Shown one piece after another: positions 12,074 through 25,174 of a stretch of 64,000 nucleotides of DNA. This DNA comes from Pleurotus djamor (Eukaryota; Basidiomycota; Agaricomycetes; Agaricales; Pleurotaceae), in the NCBI GenBank assembly GCA_029747585.1, contig JAPEVF010000134.1, positions 31,375-95,374 of the forward strand, given 5' to 3'. The notes under the pieces were generated by a model, which worked only from the letters and a program-made list of their open reading frames with translations, searched no databases and had not been told where the DNA came from. The translations under genes were made by a program, and so were the position numbers. How positions within the stretch are numbered: the stretch's first letter is position 1; each line of letters opens with the position of its first letter.

Positions 12074-13502
12074 GCTCGCTGGCAAAATTCTTGACGGCAG
12101 CGATTCCTGAAAAACAAAGCAACGCGAACCCTTGGGTCCTTGGACAATGGATTCGCGCACGCGCCAGACACGTGACACAGGGGGACTGGAGGGTTTCTGA
12201 GGTATTCGCCATCACATCTTGCTCACATCTTGTGATACCAACTACAACGTAGGTATGCAGACAGGTAATGACAGAGAGATTATCTTCTTACAAATATTGG
12301 AGCAATTAATCGTTACATTAGATGCTCGGGTACACTTTTTCACCATTTGGACACCTTGCCACCGTTGAAATCCGACCTTCATCCCAGGCTCGCTATTTTC
12401 CAGCTTGGACACCAAACATATGAGCTACCCGTGGATGCCTTATCAACGCCACTCCGATCCTAATCCTTGTCGAGCACACATATGGGAGTGAGATTCCGCC
12501 GCGGGTTTTGGAGGGACGGTTCAAACCAATCTCTATCAACAACGCTCATATAGTGACGATGCTGATGATGCCAGCGTAACTCAAACCATACCAATCCGAT
12601 GCGGTAGCCTGCGCATGTCAGCGTCCTTGGGGCGCTCCAAACGGCCCTGCCCACCCGACGATGCTACGGGCAGCACACTTCGGGTGATACGTAAATGTCT
12701 GCCTTCCAGTAATTCACCTCTGCGTGTGAAGGAATGATCAATTGGCCAACTCGAACTACCCCCTCGCTTTTGCAGCAGGACTCCTTCTTCCCATCGTAAT
12801 GCCAACGCCTTACGTTCACCGCCACGTTCAGCGAATACACAGCTGGACTAGCGACGAATACGGTCGAAGTCCTCTGTTCAAAGGTTGTACTTAAAGGTGC
12901 GCAAGTTTAAATATCCAAGCGGTGATCGATCCACTCACTACCAGGTGTGACCGTCATAAGAACAGCCCTGGCTGGTGATGACGTCCACTGAACCAAGAGT
13001 CTGGACGCTCAAGCGCTCAGTGTCCTCATTCTTCTCTAATATGCAAAGTTGATCCTTGGTAGCCTTGCCCGCAGGTAAGCCGAAATCGCGGCCTCCCATG
13101 ACTATATCTTATCAGATAATTCCCTTGATCACCTTCGCTGTAACAGCATATCCCATTCTTCAGTGCTTCCTTTTGGCCTCGTTTTTTACAGTAAGCGTCA
13201 TCCTGGGAGCGACAGACTCACTTTTGGTTACACCTTCGTCGTAACCATGTGCATCCGTTGAACACGACATTTCTTCATCCCCGTTTACAGTACGCTGGTC
13301 TATTCTTAGTTCACATTCGTTATCTGATAACCCCACCCCCAGCATATCAATTTTCTTCTAATCCCGCTGTTTAGGTTACTTCTATTGACCAGGTGGCATA
13401 TCCTTAGAGCCTGGGTTGTTAATATGACATCTTACGTTCTCTAGAAATGTATAAAGTCAACGAGCCTGAGTCCTGCATCCCAGCTTCCTTCCCGGTCGCA
13501 AG
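12074..13502. other. Intergenic between divergent condensin and reductase genes
   Basis: No ORF with a recognisable product was found. It serves as the shared upstream region of the condensin gene (minus) and the reductase gene (plus). Confidence 0.5.
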
Positions 13503-15943
13503 ATGAACGCCACTCCTGTTGAAGGGTTACGTCCGCACCCAGTCGTGGATGTGACGATTACCACTCAGAAAGTCGACCCCGATAGAATCCTTCGCATCCA
13601 ACAAGCTCATGACTTCCCCCGCCGCCTTCTTTGGATTATGGCTGCGTTCACCGCCCTGGTATCTGTTCTCCATATAGTTTCCCTGCTCTCTGTTTTCGTG
13701 TTTCCTCGAAAGGCGCATAAGTCAGATGGCACCCGCAAGCGACCATCTCTCCAGCGCCTTCCTGCTGCCATTGTGGACACATTTCGGGTCATGGCCTTCC
13801 GCTGGACCGTCCAACTCGGCGGTTCTTACTCCATCAATCTCGCTGAGGTCTGTTGCTGGAATCGTCGTACTCTTTCCTCCTGGTTGACCATCGTTTTTAG
13901 GCCTTTCTTACGGCTGGTTATGTTGTCCTCATCTTCGTTTGGTCGTTGGTCCACTGTATGTTATCCACCCTTCTCAATAAACATAATTATGATACAATCT
14001 TATCGATCTAGCGACCAACTCCAAGGGCATGGTCTACGATCCAAAATACTGGGCTAACACAGCTGGAAACGTCGCCGCCACTCAACTCTCCGTTGTCGCT
14101 GCACTAGGCACCAGAAATAATGTTATCTCATGTGAGGCCCTTGTCTAATTCTTCATCCTCGTGTTTTGAATTTACAGCATCCTAGGGCTCACCGGAGTAA
14201 GCTTTGACAAGGTAAGGACACGATAGTTCTCGCGATGTCAATGGTCGCGGATGATTTCTCCTTGGGTATACTTACAGCTGAATCTCCTCCACCGAATGAC
14301 TGCCCGTGCCCTTTGCATTCTTGGTTGGGTGCACGGTGCTGGTCGCGTGAGTCAAACCCTGCACTCCCTATTCACCATCCCTTACTGACCTTTCAACAGA
14401 TGATGCTTGGGTACGTTTACATCCCCTCGTCCCTGATGATCAAACTGAAAGAATTCTCAAACCCAGAATCCAAGGTGCCGTTGGGTGGTCTCATCCATTC
14501 ACCCAAGCTGGCCTGCTTGCTTCAATCGCATTTACAATTTTATGCCTTCTTTCAATTCGGCCCATCCGCAATTTCGGATACGAAGCTTTCCTCATCCTTC
14601 ATTTTCTCCTCGTCTTGTAGGTTCTAATGTCTACTGAAGTTTGATCCATCACTTATCTCGTTTCTCTCAAGCATCGTCGTCCTTTCCTCTTACTTCCATG
14701 CCGAGGAATTTGAGTAAGCCGACTTTTCTGCAGTAATTCCATGAACTCATTTCTTGATACAAAGCCTTGGTTATTTCGTGTGGCCTGCCTTTGTGATCTG
14801 GGGGCTCGATCGCTTGATCCAGTTTGTGCGGACGTTGGCTATCAACGCGAAATACTTCCCTCGCGGCCGTAAGCCTCATGATTTAGATGCGAAAGTCGAT
14901 GTCCTTTCCCCGCACTTCCTTCGCCTAACACTCCGTCGACCAAACTTCTTCCACTGGCGTCCCGGTCAAAGTGCATTCCTAACGCTTCCATCCGTGTCAA
15001 CACTTCCATTTGAAACCCACCCGTTCACCATATCGACTGTGGACGGACCAACCGATCGCGATGAGGCATCGGAAAAAGCCAACGAACCTTCGCAAGGCAA
15101 GGAACTCTCGTTCTTGATTAGAGTGAGGCGTGGGTTTACGGAAAGACTCTTGAATGCCGCTGGCAAAGAGGAGACCATGAAGGTGCTCGTTGATGGACCG
15201 TACAGTTCCCCACCGTGGTTGAGAGGATTTGACACTGTGGTACTCATTGCTGGTGGATCCGGTGTTGCATTCACCCTGCCTATGTTATTGGACTTGATTC
15301 GGTTCGTGTTCCGTGCCCTATGCAGACGGCTACTCTTTAACCCTCTGTATAGCCGTTCAAAGTCAGGCTTGCCCAATGAATGCCACAAGGTCACGTTCGT
15401 ATGGGCTATCAGGGAATTCGGTAAGGGTATCACCGTGTTGCTTTACTTGATACTAAACCTTGACTCATAGCTCACATCCAATGGATCGCCGACGTGCTCG
15501 AACCAGCTCTGAAGGACCTTCCCTCCGATCTAATTGTTGAGATCCAGATATTCGTGACTGGCGCGGTCGATGACACCACGGCCCCTTCGTTGGACGACGA
15601 CTCCACGCACTCTGACAGTGAAAGCCAGGGACAGGAAAAGTTCAAACCTCAAGGCAATCGGCTTCTCCAGTCCTCCATGGTGCGAGTTGAGAACAAACGA
15701 CCGGACTTGGAAGCACTCATTCAAAACGAGATCTTGAGATCTAACGGTTCTATGTCTGTCAACGGTGCGTGTCCTGTGAATTGCCTCTCATACATACGTA
15801 TCTCATTTTGATTGGATGCAGTGTGTGGCACACACGCTTTGGCTGGGGTCGTTCGATCTGCTCTCGGTAAACCAAGGTTTATGGATATATTAAAGGGGGG
15901 TCCAAGTGTCACGCTCCATGTTGAAGCTTTCGGTAGCTATTAG
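13503..15943 (+). CDS. Ferric/cupric reductase-like flavocytochrome (FRE family)
   Basis: Membrane-bound NAD(P)H-dependent metalloreductase that passes electrons through FAD and two hemes to reduce external Fe(III) or Cu(II). The start at 13503 gives a short N-terminus followed by TM helices (LLWIMAAFTALVSVLHIVSLL, and AGYVVLIFVWSLVH after a frame change at an intron). The heme-binding four-helix core shows HRMTARALCILGWVHGAGR with two spaced histidines, then FLILHFLLV and a later YFHAEEFE. The FAD-binding segment contains HPFTIS after a WRPGQSAFLTLP loop. The NAD-binding domain starts LIAGGSGVAFTLP and ends with CGTHALAGVVR and a C-terminal aromatic residue region. An acidic, Ser/Asp-rich insertion of about 50 residues lies between NAD-binding blocks. 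At least eight short introns are needed. No iron-responsive GATA cluster was examined in detail. Confidence 0.88.
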
Positions 15944-16164
15944 TTTACTGAGCGTACCCAAATAGCGCCTGGTTCAGCGAGCTCCGTCATTGATAGTTAA
16001 GTCTGTGACGGGCCGATGCTGCTATGTTCTTTGTGAGTTCGATGTTGAGACGGTGTGATGAGTACACCCAAGTCAATCCTTGGTGGTTGACCTTGAGGAG
16101 AGACATTGCAATTTCAGCATCAGTCGCAAAGCGAGTTTGGGTTGTTCATTGGAAACCTGAGGTC

Positions 16165-16520
16165 GCGACGCGTCGGGCAAATAAGGCGTGCGGACGAGGT
16201 GGCGGTGTAACATTTGGTGGTTCCCCACTCCTCTATTGAGTGTAAGTACCATTTCTTGTCATCGCATCGAACTTGACGTACTGACTCTCTTATTAGCTTA
16301 CTTCTCCGACAGATTGTGCCGCAATCACAGGTCCCCGATATCCTTCGCCGTCAAGATCCAGCCCAGGAAGGCCGTACGGCTCCTGCTAGCTGGCGGCGAG
16401 GATGTCGTTCGTGGACTCAGGTGGGGCTTTTCAGTAATCGGCAGCCAGGTTAAGGTAATGGGCGCTTGGACAATCCTTCCAAGGAGCGTCTTCGTGCTTC
16501 GTGACTGGATTCTCGGCTGC
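16165..16520 (+). repeat. Dispersed small repeat, copy B
   Basis: This copy has the leader ccactcctctattgagtgtaagta (a splice donor), a roughly 55-base intron ending ttattag, and a second block with an uninterrupted frame (SPISFAVK..., VRLLLAGGEDVVRGLRWG, GAWTI). Copy C carries the same frame with conservative changes. No ATG precedes the frame in exon 1, so it may start within exon 2 or be non-coding. Together with copy C it forms a convergent inverted repeat around a spacer of just under 1 kb. Confidence 0.65.
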
Positions 16521-17489
16521 CAAGTAGTAAGTAGTGTAGAAAGTGGCGGTTATTCTCCTTGGATTCGATGTGAGGACTTTGAAATTATAGGTGAGATGAT
16601 CCCTTTGGGGGGAAGAGTTCTGGTATGCCGCGGCTGGATCCTGGTATGCAGGAAGGGACGGTAGGCCTTGTATGTATGTATATGCGCGCGAAAAGTTGTC
16701 CCGTCGCTAAAAAGAGATCGCCAAGGATGAGGAGACGGAACCTAGGACAACATGTAAGTTATTGTGCCTGGACCTGACACACGGCCCGAGCTTGAGCGAG
16801 TCTCTTAGACTTCTCGGTCAAATCCCAGGAAGTGGTGGACGAGGACGACAGTGTTCAGCGGATGTCCCCCGATGAACGGCTACAAGTAGACCTGGAGTCA
16901 TACCGAAGAACTCGAGGTCAGATACCCAAGCTACCTGTCCCACCCAAGCCCAAGCTGTAACCCACAGGCCTCAACGATGAGACTGTATCGAACTACTCGA
17001 CTTCGCTTTTTTTTTTNGAACTGGCTTTTGGCTCCTGGCTATTATGATCCATTAAATCTCTATTACTTGCTCTCCCTTTCTATGTGAAAGCATCTGTCTC
17101 GATGCGCGATCGACCATGATAACGGAATTTGCAAGGTTTACTCTACAATCCGTCGAACTCACTCGACGGCCTGCCGCTTTCTACNCGTCTATGTACTTTC
17201 CGCGATGGNAAGATCGCACTCATCCATGTCGCCGAGTACGAATTGTCTCTGCTTGATCAGATCGATCATTCCCCCTGGCTCACGGGCACTGAAAGTCCCC
17301 ACTGTAATCCAGGTCGATATCCTCGNGTAACAAGTTTTCAGAAACCCATCAAAATATTCCGATCAACAACCACAGGACCAACTAGCTACTTAACAAACCC
17401 CAGTTCCCCAGGTATCAGTACGTACACTCATCCTCAGAATAAATCACAGACTTACTATTTCATCTCATCTCCCTTGCTCTCCCTTGCTC
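16521..17489. other. Spacer between inverted repeat copies B and C
   Basis: Low-quality sequence with four ambiguous bases (17017, 17185, 17209, 17326). Short open frames occur but none is recognisable. It would form the loop if the flanking copies were transcribed through and paired. Confidence 0.4.
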
Positions 17490-17880
17490 TCCAAGAATCT
17501 GGCCACGGAGCACGAAAACTCTCCCCGAAAAGATTGTCCAAGCGTCCATGATCTTAACCTGGTCGCCGATTACTGAAAGGCCCCACCTGAGTCCACGAAC
17601 GATATCCTCGCCGCCAGCTAGCAGGAGCCGTACAGTCTTCCCGGGCTGGTTCTTGACGGCGAAGGATATCGGGGACTTGTGATTGCGGGCCGCGGCACAA
17701 TCTGTCGAGAAACCACAGCTAATGAAAAGAGTCAGTACGTCAAGTTCGCTGCGATGAGGAAAAATGGTACTTACACTCAACAGAGGAGTGGGGATTGAAG
17801 CTCGTCGACTCGCCCGTTTATATAGTGGGAACACCACTTTTCCGTGTTGTCGATCACCAGGAAATAATTATGGCACCGCC
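17490..17880 (-). repeat. Dispersed small repeat, copy C
   Basis: On the minus strand this copy has a TATA box (tatataaac, 17816-17824), then the leader ending ctctgttgagtgtaagtacc, an intron of about 55 bases ending cattag, and a block with an open frame (SPISFAVK, TVRLLLAGGEDIVRGLRWG, DAWTIFSGRVFVLRG). It is the best-preserved member because promoter, donor, acceptor and frame are all intact. An in-frame ATG is not found upstream of the intron. Its function is unknown; it could be a multicopy small gene or a non-autonomous mobile element. Confidence 0.65.
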
Positions 17881-18749
17881 ACTTTTGGACGCNTCGCGAC
17901 GCGCGTTGTGTTGCTCCGATTGAACAGAATGCGCCCGTAGTACCGGGGGACGGCAAGAAGCTCCTGAAAAGTACTCATGTACTCATGCATCATGAATCAA
18001 GGCGACGTAGTGACGGGGAAAGCAAATATAACGACCATTGAAATTTGAACAGGAGAGATCAGCCCCTGTCATTCCAAAGCGACGCCCGCTGGGGTGACGC
18101 GTCCTGGTCCGTCCACACTGTCATGATGCCCTTCATTGAGAAGTAATGCATGATGTTTGACCTTAAACTCGTCATGCGTCAAGGCGTTTCGCGAGACCAC
18201 GCTTTATGCACCGACTAGACGGCCGAAAAGAATCAAAAGATCAACCAACACTGAGTAGAACTCGACGAATTTTCGGAGTGGTCCCGACTTACCTAGCTCT
18301 ATTTTCCATCCCATGTACGTCCTCCGCTTCTCTGATGATGAGGTCCAGTCACTGAATGCTATTTCTTGGGTGTGGTTTAAGTTTTAAGATGCGAATAGTG
18401 CCCATCACGCCCATGCAAGTTTGTGAATAATTGTCAGCTTGAAATAGAGGCTTCGAGCGTGTCATTCTGTCTACCAGGTTGCATTCTCGCTGCACCAACA
18501 GCAACAGCTACTCTCGTTGCCCTACAGAGCGCTGAACATATCTCTCAGATCGTTGCTAAAATTCATAACTTCTAGTTCCTTGGGACGTCGGTGCTAGATG
18601 TTGCATCAGTTTCGAAGCCCAAGTGCACACGATGATTCTCAGGGGTATGGATTGATCTGGAAACGAGGTGTCTTCTCCCGCTTTCGAATATAAAAACCGC
18701 GATTTGATGGATTCGCATGTCTGTTTTTCTTCCTCTTTCCACCACCCCA
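17881..18749. other. Intergenic, no gene seen
   Basis: No supported coding sequence. The last part is the promoter of the RAP1-like gene, with a pyrimidine-rich tract just before its ATG. Confidence 0.5.
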
Positions 18750-20385
18750 ATGGCTCCCTCAGTGAGTACCTCGTATCTGAGCTCCTTGAATGACTGCTGA
18801 CTGACTTTTCTTTGTCGACGCACTCAGTCCAAGTCAAAGATATTTAAAATCAAAAAAGAATCTGTCGCCTTCTTTTTCCATCCTTCTCTCTCATCCTCAC
18901 TCAAAAAGGGTCTCAATGAAAGCATACAGGCAAGCTTTCCATTAACTACTGCGCTGACCTCTAAATTAACTTCTCCCGCGTCGTAGAAGCACGGTGGAAA
19001 GGTTGTCAAATCTGCCGGGCGCGCCAAAATCGTTCTCATCGACGAAGAAAACATTGATGGCAAGAAAGTCTGGGACATCCAGCTCTTTTACTCCATCAGA
19101 CGCGAGCCCGAGTTCGCTGGTATCGTTGTTAAGCACTACAACTTTGTCAACGTATGTATCAGGGCCGATATGTTTTTCCTGGAGGCACAGAAGACTCAGG
19201 GCATGGCCGGAGCGACGAAGTGAGTAGACTCCCGTTTGTCTCGTGTTGAACGAGATGAAATACCGTGCTGGCTGATTCCCTTCGACGTTATGAACAGCCG
19301 GAAGCATTTTACGGAAGAGGAAGACGATAACCTCGCCTGGTACATATCCCGTGTCATCCCTGATCCCCGGAGCGGAGGTCGCCTTGGGATAGCCATCTAC
19401 AACAAGCTCGTGGTGAGTATCCCGCGTGTATTTACTCCTCCCATCTGAAGCTGTTCTTGAAGGACGCTCTTCCTTGGGCCAAGAACCACCCTGCCCAGTC
19501 CTGGAGACAGCACTACAAGAATAATCAAGCTATATTTGACAAAGCCATCAAAGATCTCGCAAAACATTATNCCCCCCGTCCAAGAAGTTGCTTACTCTAG
19601 GACCCGCCTAAATTCTGGACGTACCGTTGATGAAGATGAAGATTCGGAAGACGACGATACCAAAGAAGACTCTGAAAAATCCACAACGGAATCCGAAGAC
19701 GATGGTCCAGTCAGTAAGTACTTCACTGTATCTACGCTACCCCTTCTTGTCCCCCTGATTAGATTATGCCCTTGCTTTAGTTACACCCTGTCCTGTCCGC
19801 CAGTCCAAACAAACCCCTTGTAAGCGGTATTTCAGGAGTGGCCCCAAATTTCAGGGTCCTGTTACCAAGATCAATATCCATCCAAGGGTCGACAAAGACT
19901 ACGTTGTTGCTGAAAAGACCGACTCCTCTGACTGTTCCATTGACTCTGAGTACGTCTCACTCCTCATAACTCTTTGCATACCCCTGCTTACTCCCTCTAC
20001 CGTAGGTCCCACGACGAGGACGACGATCCGCCCGTCACTTTCAAGCGAATGTCCAATCGCCCAGTCATCTTGACTCCCAGCCCCGTCAAGTTGGTGCAGT
20101 CCACACCGACCCCAAGATGCGGTCGGAAGAGGCAACACTCCTCCTTCAGTCTCGGTGCTGAGGGCGATGATGATGATGAGCCTTGCCCAAGTCAAAATAA
20201 AAGACCTCTCCAGCGACGAAGACTTTCGGCGCCAAGGTAAGCTGTATGATGCCCCATTTCGGACCCCTCGCACTGACTTGTCACCATCATCGCCTTCTTG
20301 CAGAGCTCGCAAGGCTGCGGACTCGGACGACGAAGGCCCAGCTCGCCGAACTCGAAGTCGTACGTCAAGACGTAGCTTTGTGTAA
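18750..20385 (+). CDS. RAP1: RAP1-like telomere protein (BRCT + Rap1 Myb domain)
   Basis: Likely shelterin-type Rap1/TERF2IP homologue, which is recruited to telomeres and protects chromosome ends. Exon 1 is only 12 bases (MAPS, 18750-18761); exon 2 begins at 18828. An N-terminal BRCT-like fold is suggested by the hydrophobic start AFFFHPSLSSSLKKGL, the conserved HGGKVV and AKIVLID, and the final FVNVCIRADMFF. The Rap1 Myb domain follows: RKHFTEEEDDNLAWYISRV, GRLGIAIYNKLV and LPWAKNHPAQSWRQHY, the W-spaced signature of TERF2IP Myb. The remainder is acidic and Ser-rich, ending with a basic RRTRSRTSRRSFV tail. Intron 2 (18930-18986) uses a GC donor after CAG. One ambiguous base (19571) falls in the region after the Myb domain and affects the frame. 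No C-terminal RCT domain was recognised. Confidence 0.85.
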
Positions 20386-22587
20386 TTCACGAAGCTCGTA
20401 CCCAGTCCCCCCTTTTGTCTTGTGTACTGTACGTACAAGTGGGGGTTAATTCTTGGAAACGCAAAGGTCCTCAATATCCAGTACACGTGTATACGCAAAG
20501 CCCACTTATGGGTGGACGCTCGATAGTCAATCAACTATATTTTCTTGCCAACTTTCTCTCAAACGGCCAAAGGCGCAGCTTGGGCACCGTCGATCTCGGG
20601 CACATGAATTACCATTTGCTGCCTTTACTCCCACCTGAGACGATTGCGGTGATGCCGTTCTGCCATCGCACCAGTGCTTCTAAGGTCCGAGGTTCACGAT
20701 GTGTCGGGGTTTCCCCCCACCATTCTTGGGCAGAAATGTGGTTTCTATGACATAAAGTGAATATGTGCCGTCGAGTTCATCCCGGCCCCGGTTCAATTTC
20801 TGCGTGTTCAGCGATGCCACAGCGAGAGAATTGGAGCACAGAATTTCCAGACCGATGGGGTCTGCCTCTCATCTAGGCGTCCGTTACCCTTTCTTTTAGG
20901 TCCAAGTCACACTGTAGGAGACTTACGCAATGAATACTATCGTTTTGACCAAAGACTATGCGTGACGAGCATCAGCACGGATTATCGCCTTCCTTACTCT
21001 TCCACGAGGTCCCTTTGCCTCTCAACCATCCCGTATCTACTAGCAACTTCAGCATCAGCGAGCCCAGTCGTATGTATTACACCAAAGCTATCCTATATAC
21101 GCGAACTGCGCTCCATCCCAAATTCTTCAAGCTACGTCTCCTATGCTTCAGGGGGCAGTGAGCAAGTAACGTGATCGCGTTTCGAGTCGCGTCGTGACTC
21201 AGACTGTCACTTAGAACTTGACTTTGAACCATGGCATCATGCATGCAACTCGGACTCCGGCATCACCAATCTGTGCGCGATTCGGCGTCTTTACTCTCTA
21301 CTACTACTTAACCGAGAAATCGCTACTCGTAACTCAGGAATTTTGCTTTGACCTTCCTCAACTCGAGCGTTCGGTTGACAGTGGATATTCCTATCTACCT
21401 CATGTTGGCCGACCGGAAGCGGTGTTGAACCCGAAATGCACTCTATATATCTAAGATTGACTCATGATGCAGCAAGACATTCTGTGTTAGATTCTACAAC
21501 TCGCTTCGTCTCCACCGCTTCCAAAACGAAGCGAAAATCCTCAATGAGTGCCTCTGTGCTTCGCATGGGCAGGAATTGCTGTGCCCCGGACCTTTTGGCT
21601 GGGCTGGTGAGCGGCTAATGAGACACCCATCCGAAATTGATGCAGCGAACACAGTGTGTCTCTCCTCTCTACTCATCTATTGATCCAATTTGACTTTGTT
21701 CATTTTCCATTAGAATCCTCGGCCCGCACGCGTTTCATGACCTACGTGATCAATCGGAGACAAGGAATGAGCTACGTATGCTACCTTCCTTCGATGCTGA
21801 GGCAAACTTCAGCTGCTCAATCAACTCGCCGCATTTCCCGAATTGAGCCAGCTGCCATGGATGCACGTTAAGTTCCCCGCAGACCATTGGGAGGCACTCA
21901 GAGCTGCCGAGAGATTTCAGTAGCTGCCGAATTCTCTGAAGCCGCTCAATGTTCTAACCGGTTTTCTTCGCCGGCCTTGCTAACTCTTCCCTTGCTACCG
22001 GATGAGACTTGTTGGCGATACCCAAGGTGAATCCGCATCCACGTCTGAAAATTTTAACCCTCGTTCTCACACGTAACGAAAGCCAGTTAATCGGATAGAG
22101 TCTGGAGCTCTATACGGCATGGTTTGCATGCCGCTCGGCTCGGAGAAGAGTGATTTTGCCTCATTGAACCGCTAGCAGGTTCCCCGCGTTTGGTGACAAC
22201 AAAGAAGTTATCGAGGCGAGTACTGGCGCTCACTTGGAGCAGGAGAGATGCGTCTTCGAGTCGAAGTCTGGGCCTCCCTTTTGTTCAACCCATCTAACTA
22301 ACTACAACAAGATTTAGACTTGTGATAAAGACGACGAGGGATCGAGTCTAGTACATCTCCGTCACGTACTTGACAATGTCATTTCATCAAAACTTTGTTG
22401 TCCTCGGAAGCGAATGACGGACGTGCACGCAATTTGAACAGTCTCTTACTACTTACGGCGACAAATTTACTCACTAATAACTCATTGCAATATCCAGATC
22501 CCACACCTGGGAATGACGGTTTAAAATCTCCTCAATGCACACTTCACATAACCCACCTCAGATATCCTCGACCCCACCACCTATTCC
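20386..22587. other. Large gene-poor intergenic stretch
   Basis: About 2.2 kb without a frame, repeat or RNA that I can support. Base composition is more even than in the genes around it and the open frames are short and unrelated to known motifs. Confidence 0.5.
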
Positions 22588-25040
22588 ATGAATATTCCTG
22601 ACATCTTACTCGGCTTTGTCGTTGCATGCTCTGCGTTCATAGTCTATAAAGCTGCGGCGATCGTCTGGCGTGAGCTGACATCTCCTTTGCAGTATCTTCG
22701 CGGACCATCCAATTGCCGCACGTTTCTTCTTGGGAACGTACAGCAACTGTTTGACCGGGTAAGAGGTATCCCACATCCACCACGACTTAATTCTCACCTT
22801 CCTTCAGTATAGCGCCGCAGACGAATGGATCGCTACCTATGGCCCGACCTTCAAGGTCAACGGTCCATTTAATGTGAGTACCGTCTCCGCTCCTATGTAC
22901 CTCATCCCCCGAGGTTTACGCCCGGCGCGCTGGTCGTAGACTTCTCGGCTATACACGCTTGACCCGAAAGCACAAGCACACGTTCTCATGAACGGTGATG
23001 TCTATGAACGACCGCTAATGGCGAGACAACATCTGTCGCGAATTGTTGGCCCTGGTAAAGCGCTTTTTCAAGGACCCAATCAAACCGTTCAACTTGTTGA
23101 CCACCTAGTGCAGGTCTTTTAGTTGCCGAAGGTCGATTCCATTTTTCTTTCAACCAAGCAACTGAGTCGCTGATACACCTCTAACAGGCGAGAACCATAA
23201 GAGACAGGTTAGCTACATCGCCGACGAGTGTCCATCTTTTCTTTCCTGCTCTGACTCCTGAACGCGTTGATTAGCGAAAAGTCGTGGTATGGGCGGGTTC
23301 TATTTTATCGATGTCGTTCCTCGAAGCTCATCCTTTTGCTCATAGAACCCAGCATTCGGACCCGCGCAGATACGAGATCTCACACCAATATTCATAGAAA
23401 CATCGATTGAAGTCAGTAGCACTATCCCTGCTCCCGCATAAATCACATCATTCATCGTCCACCAACAGCTCCGTGACAAGTGGTTGGAACAAGTACCCAA
23501 AGACGGAAAGGCCACCGCGCAAATCGAAATACTCTCCTGGCTTGGCCGAGCAACGCTTGATATCATCGGTCTTGCTGGTAAGCCTCTCTGCATCTANCGT
23601 TGTTTGATGCACACTCCTTCTTACATTACACTGTGTAGGGTTTAACTACCGATTCGGCGCATTAAAAAATGANGAACCAAATGAGCTCAACCGGGCTTTC
23701 TCACTTATTTTCGAGCCAGGCAGACACAATCATCTGCTCTTGCTTCTCAAGTATCTGTTCCCTGTGCTAGACCCGATTGTTTGTTTTTTTCTCTCCTCTT
23801 TACTTATCACCACTCACATGTAGCTCTTCGTGTCTACTAGAAAACAGCGAGTGAACGTGTCACAGAAAACGCCCAGGCTGTCATGACACGTATTGGTAGA
23901 GAATTGCTCTCTGCGAGCAAAGCTGCAGTCCTCCAAGCTAAGAAGGGAGTACCCGAAGGATGGTCAAATCAAACCTTGAAGTCGAGAACCCTCCTTTCCT
24001 TGCTCGTCCGAGCCAACACTGCCGACGGTCTCCCTGAGTCGTCTCAATTGAGCGATGAAGACGTTCTAGCGCGTGAGTACTTTCACCAGTATCCGGGACT
24101 GTTGACAAAATTTTCTTCTGCTGTAGAGATACCGACTTTCATCGTTACCGGCCACGAAACGACTAGGTGANTCATTCTCATCCCTCCCTGCGGAAACATA
24201 CATGAACACATTCTAGCACGGCGACAACATGGACTCTCTTCTCTCTTTCACAATACCCCGAGATCCAATCCGCCCTTCGCGAGGAACTACTCTCTATACC
24301 AACAGAAAACCCATCGATGGATGAACTCAATGCTTTGCCATATCTCGATCGCGTTGTTCGAGAAGCACTCCGTCTGCATTCGCCTGTCCCTCTGGTCGCC
24401 CGCTCTGCCGTTGTGGATGATATCATCCCACTTAGTCAACCAGTAGTGGACGTCAATGGTGTTGTTCACCGTTCAATCGAGTGCGTCCAATCTGCTTGCT
24501 CAGCGTTGCTTCCTGTTTACCNAAGACATCATTTACCGAAGAATCAAGGCTGGTCAAATTGTTATGCTGCCGATTGCATCTACGAACACGTTCGAGCCAA
24601 TTTGGGGAGCTGATGCTCATGAATTTAAGTATGAAGGATCACCTTGATTATATTACGGCGGTTTATTGAATGATGTACACAGGCCCGATCGCTGGNTAAC
24701 CCCATCCAAAGCCTCGGCTGCCATTCCGGGCGTGTGGAGTAACCAACTCACATTCGTTGGTGGTTCTCATGCCTGTATTGGGTATCGATTTTCCTTGGTC
24801 GAGTGAGTCGTCCAGTAATCCCTTTCAGGGTCCAGGCATGGGNGCTCATCGTTTACTTCCAGGATGAAAGCGCTCTTGTTCACACTGATTCGAGCATTCG
24901 AGTTCGAGTTGGCAGTTCCAGTNTCGGACATTGATAAGAAGTCGATGATTGTACAACGACCGTTGCTGAAGAACAACCCCGAGGCGGGAAATATGCTTCC
25001 GATGCTTGTAAAGTCTGTCAAAACTNAAGGTANCCTATAG
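22588..25040 (+). CDS. Cytochrome P450 monooxygenase
   Basis: Heme-thiolate monooxygenase anchored in the ER by an N-terminal helix ([20 protein letters not shown]). It inserts one oxygen atom into an unknown substrate using electrons from P450 reductase. Exons are numerous (ten or more) with roughly 55-base introns. The I-helix oxygen-activation motif is [11 protein letters not shown], the K-helix ExxR is in [12 protein letters not shown], the PERF-type region reads FKPDRW, and the heme loop is [13 protein letters not shown] with the Cys ligand. The C-terminus is [10 protein letters not shown]...VKSVKT. Many ambiguous bases (23597, 23673, 24171, 24522, 24696, 24843, 24923, 25026, 25033) lie inside, so the exact stop (25028 or 25040) and some exon ends are uncertain. 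The CYP family cannot be assigned without a database. Confidence 0.88.
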
Positions 25041-25174
25041 TGATAATTTTTCGGCATACTCAGGGACTGCAATCGCACGTACTGGTTCTNACCATTGAAA
25101 CCAAATCTGAGGCTTCGACGACCGCTGTGCCTTGTACTGAGTTGAAGTTATTGTGGCGACGAGGAACGACGNTG

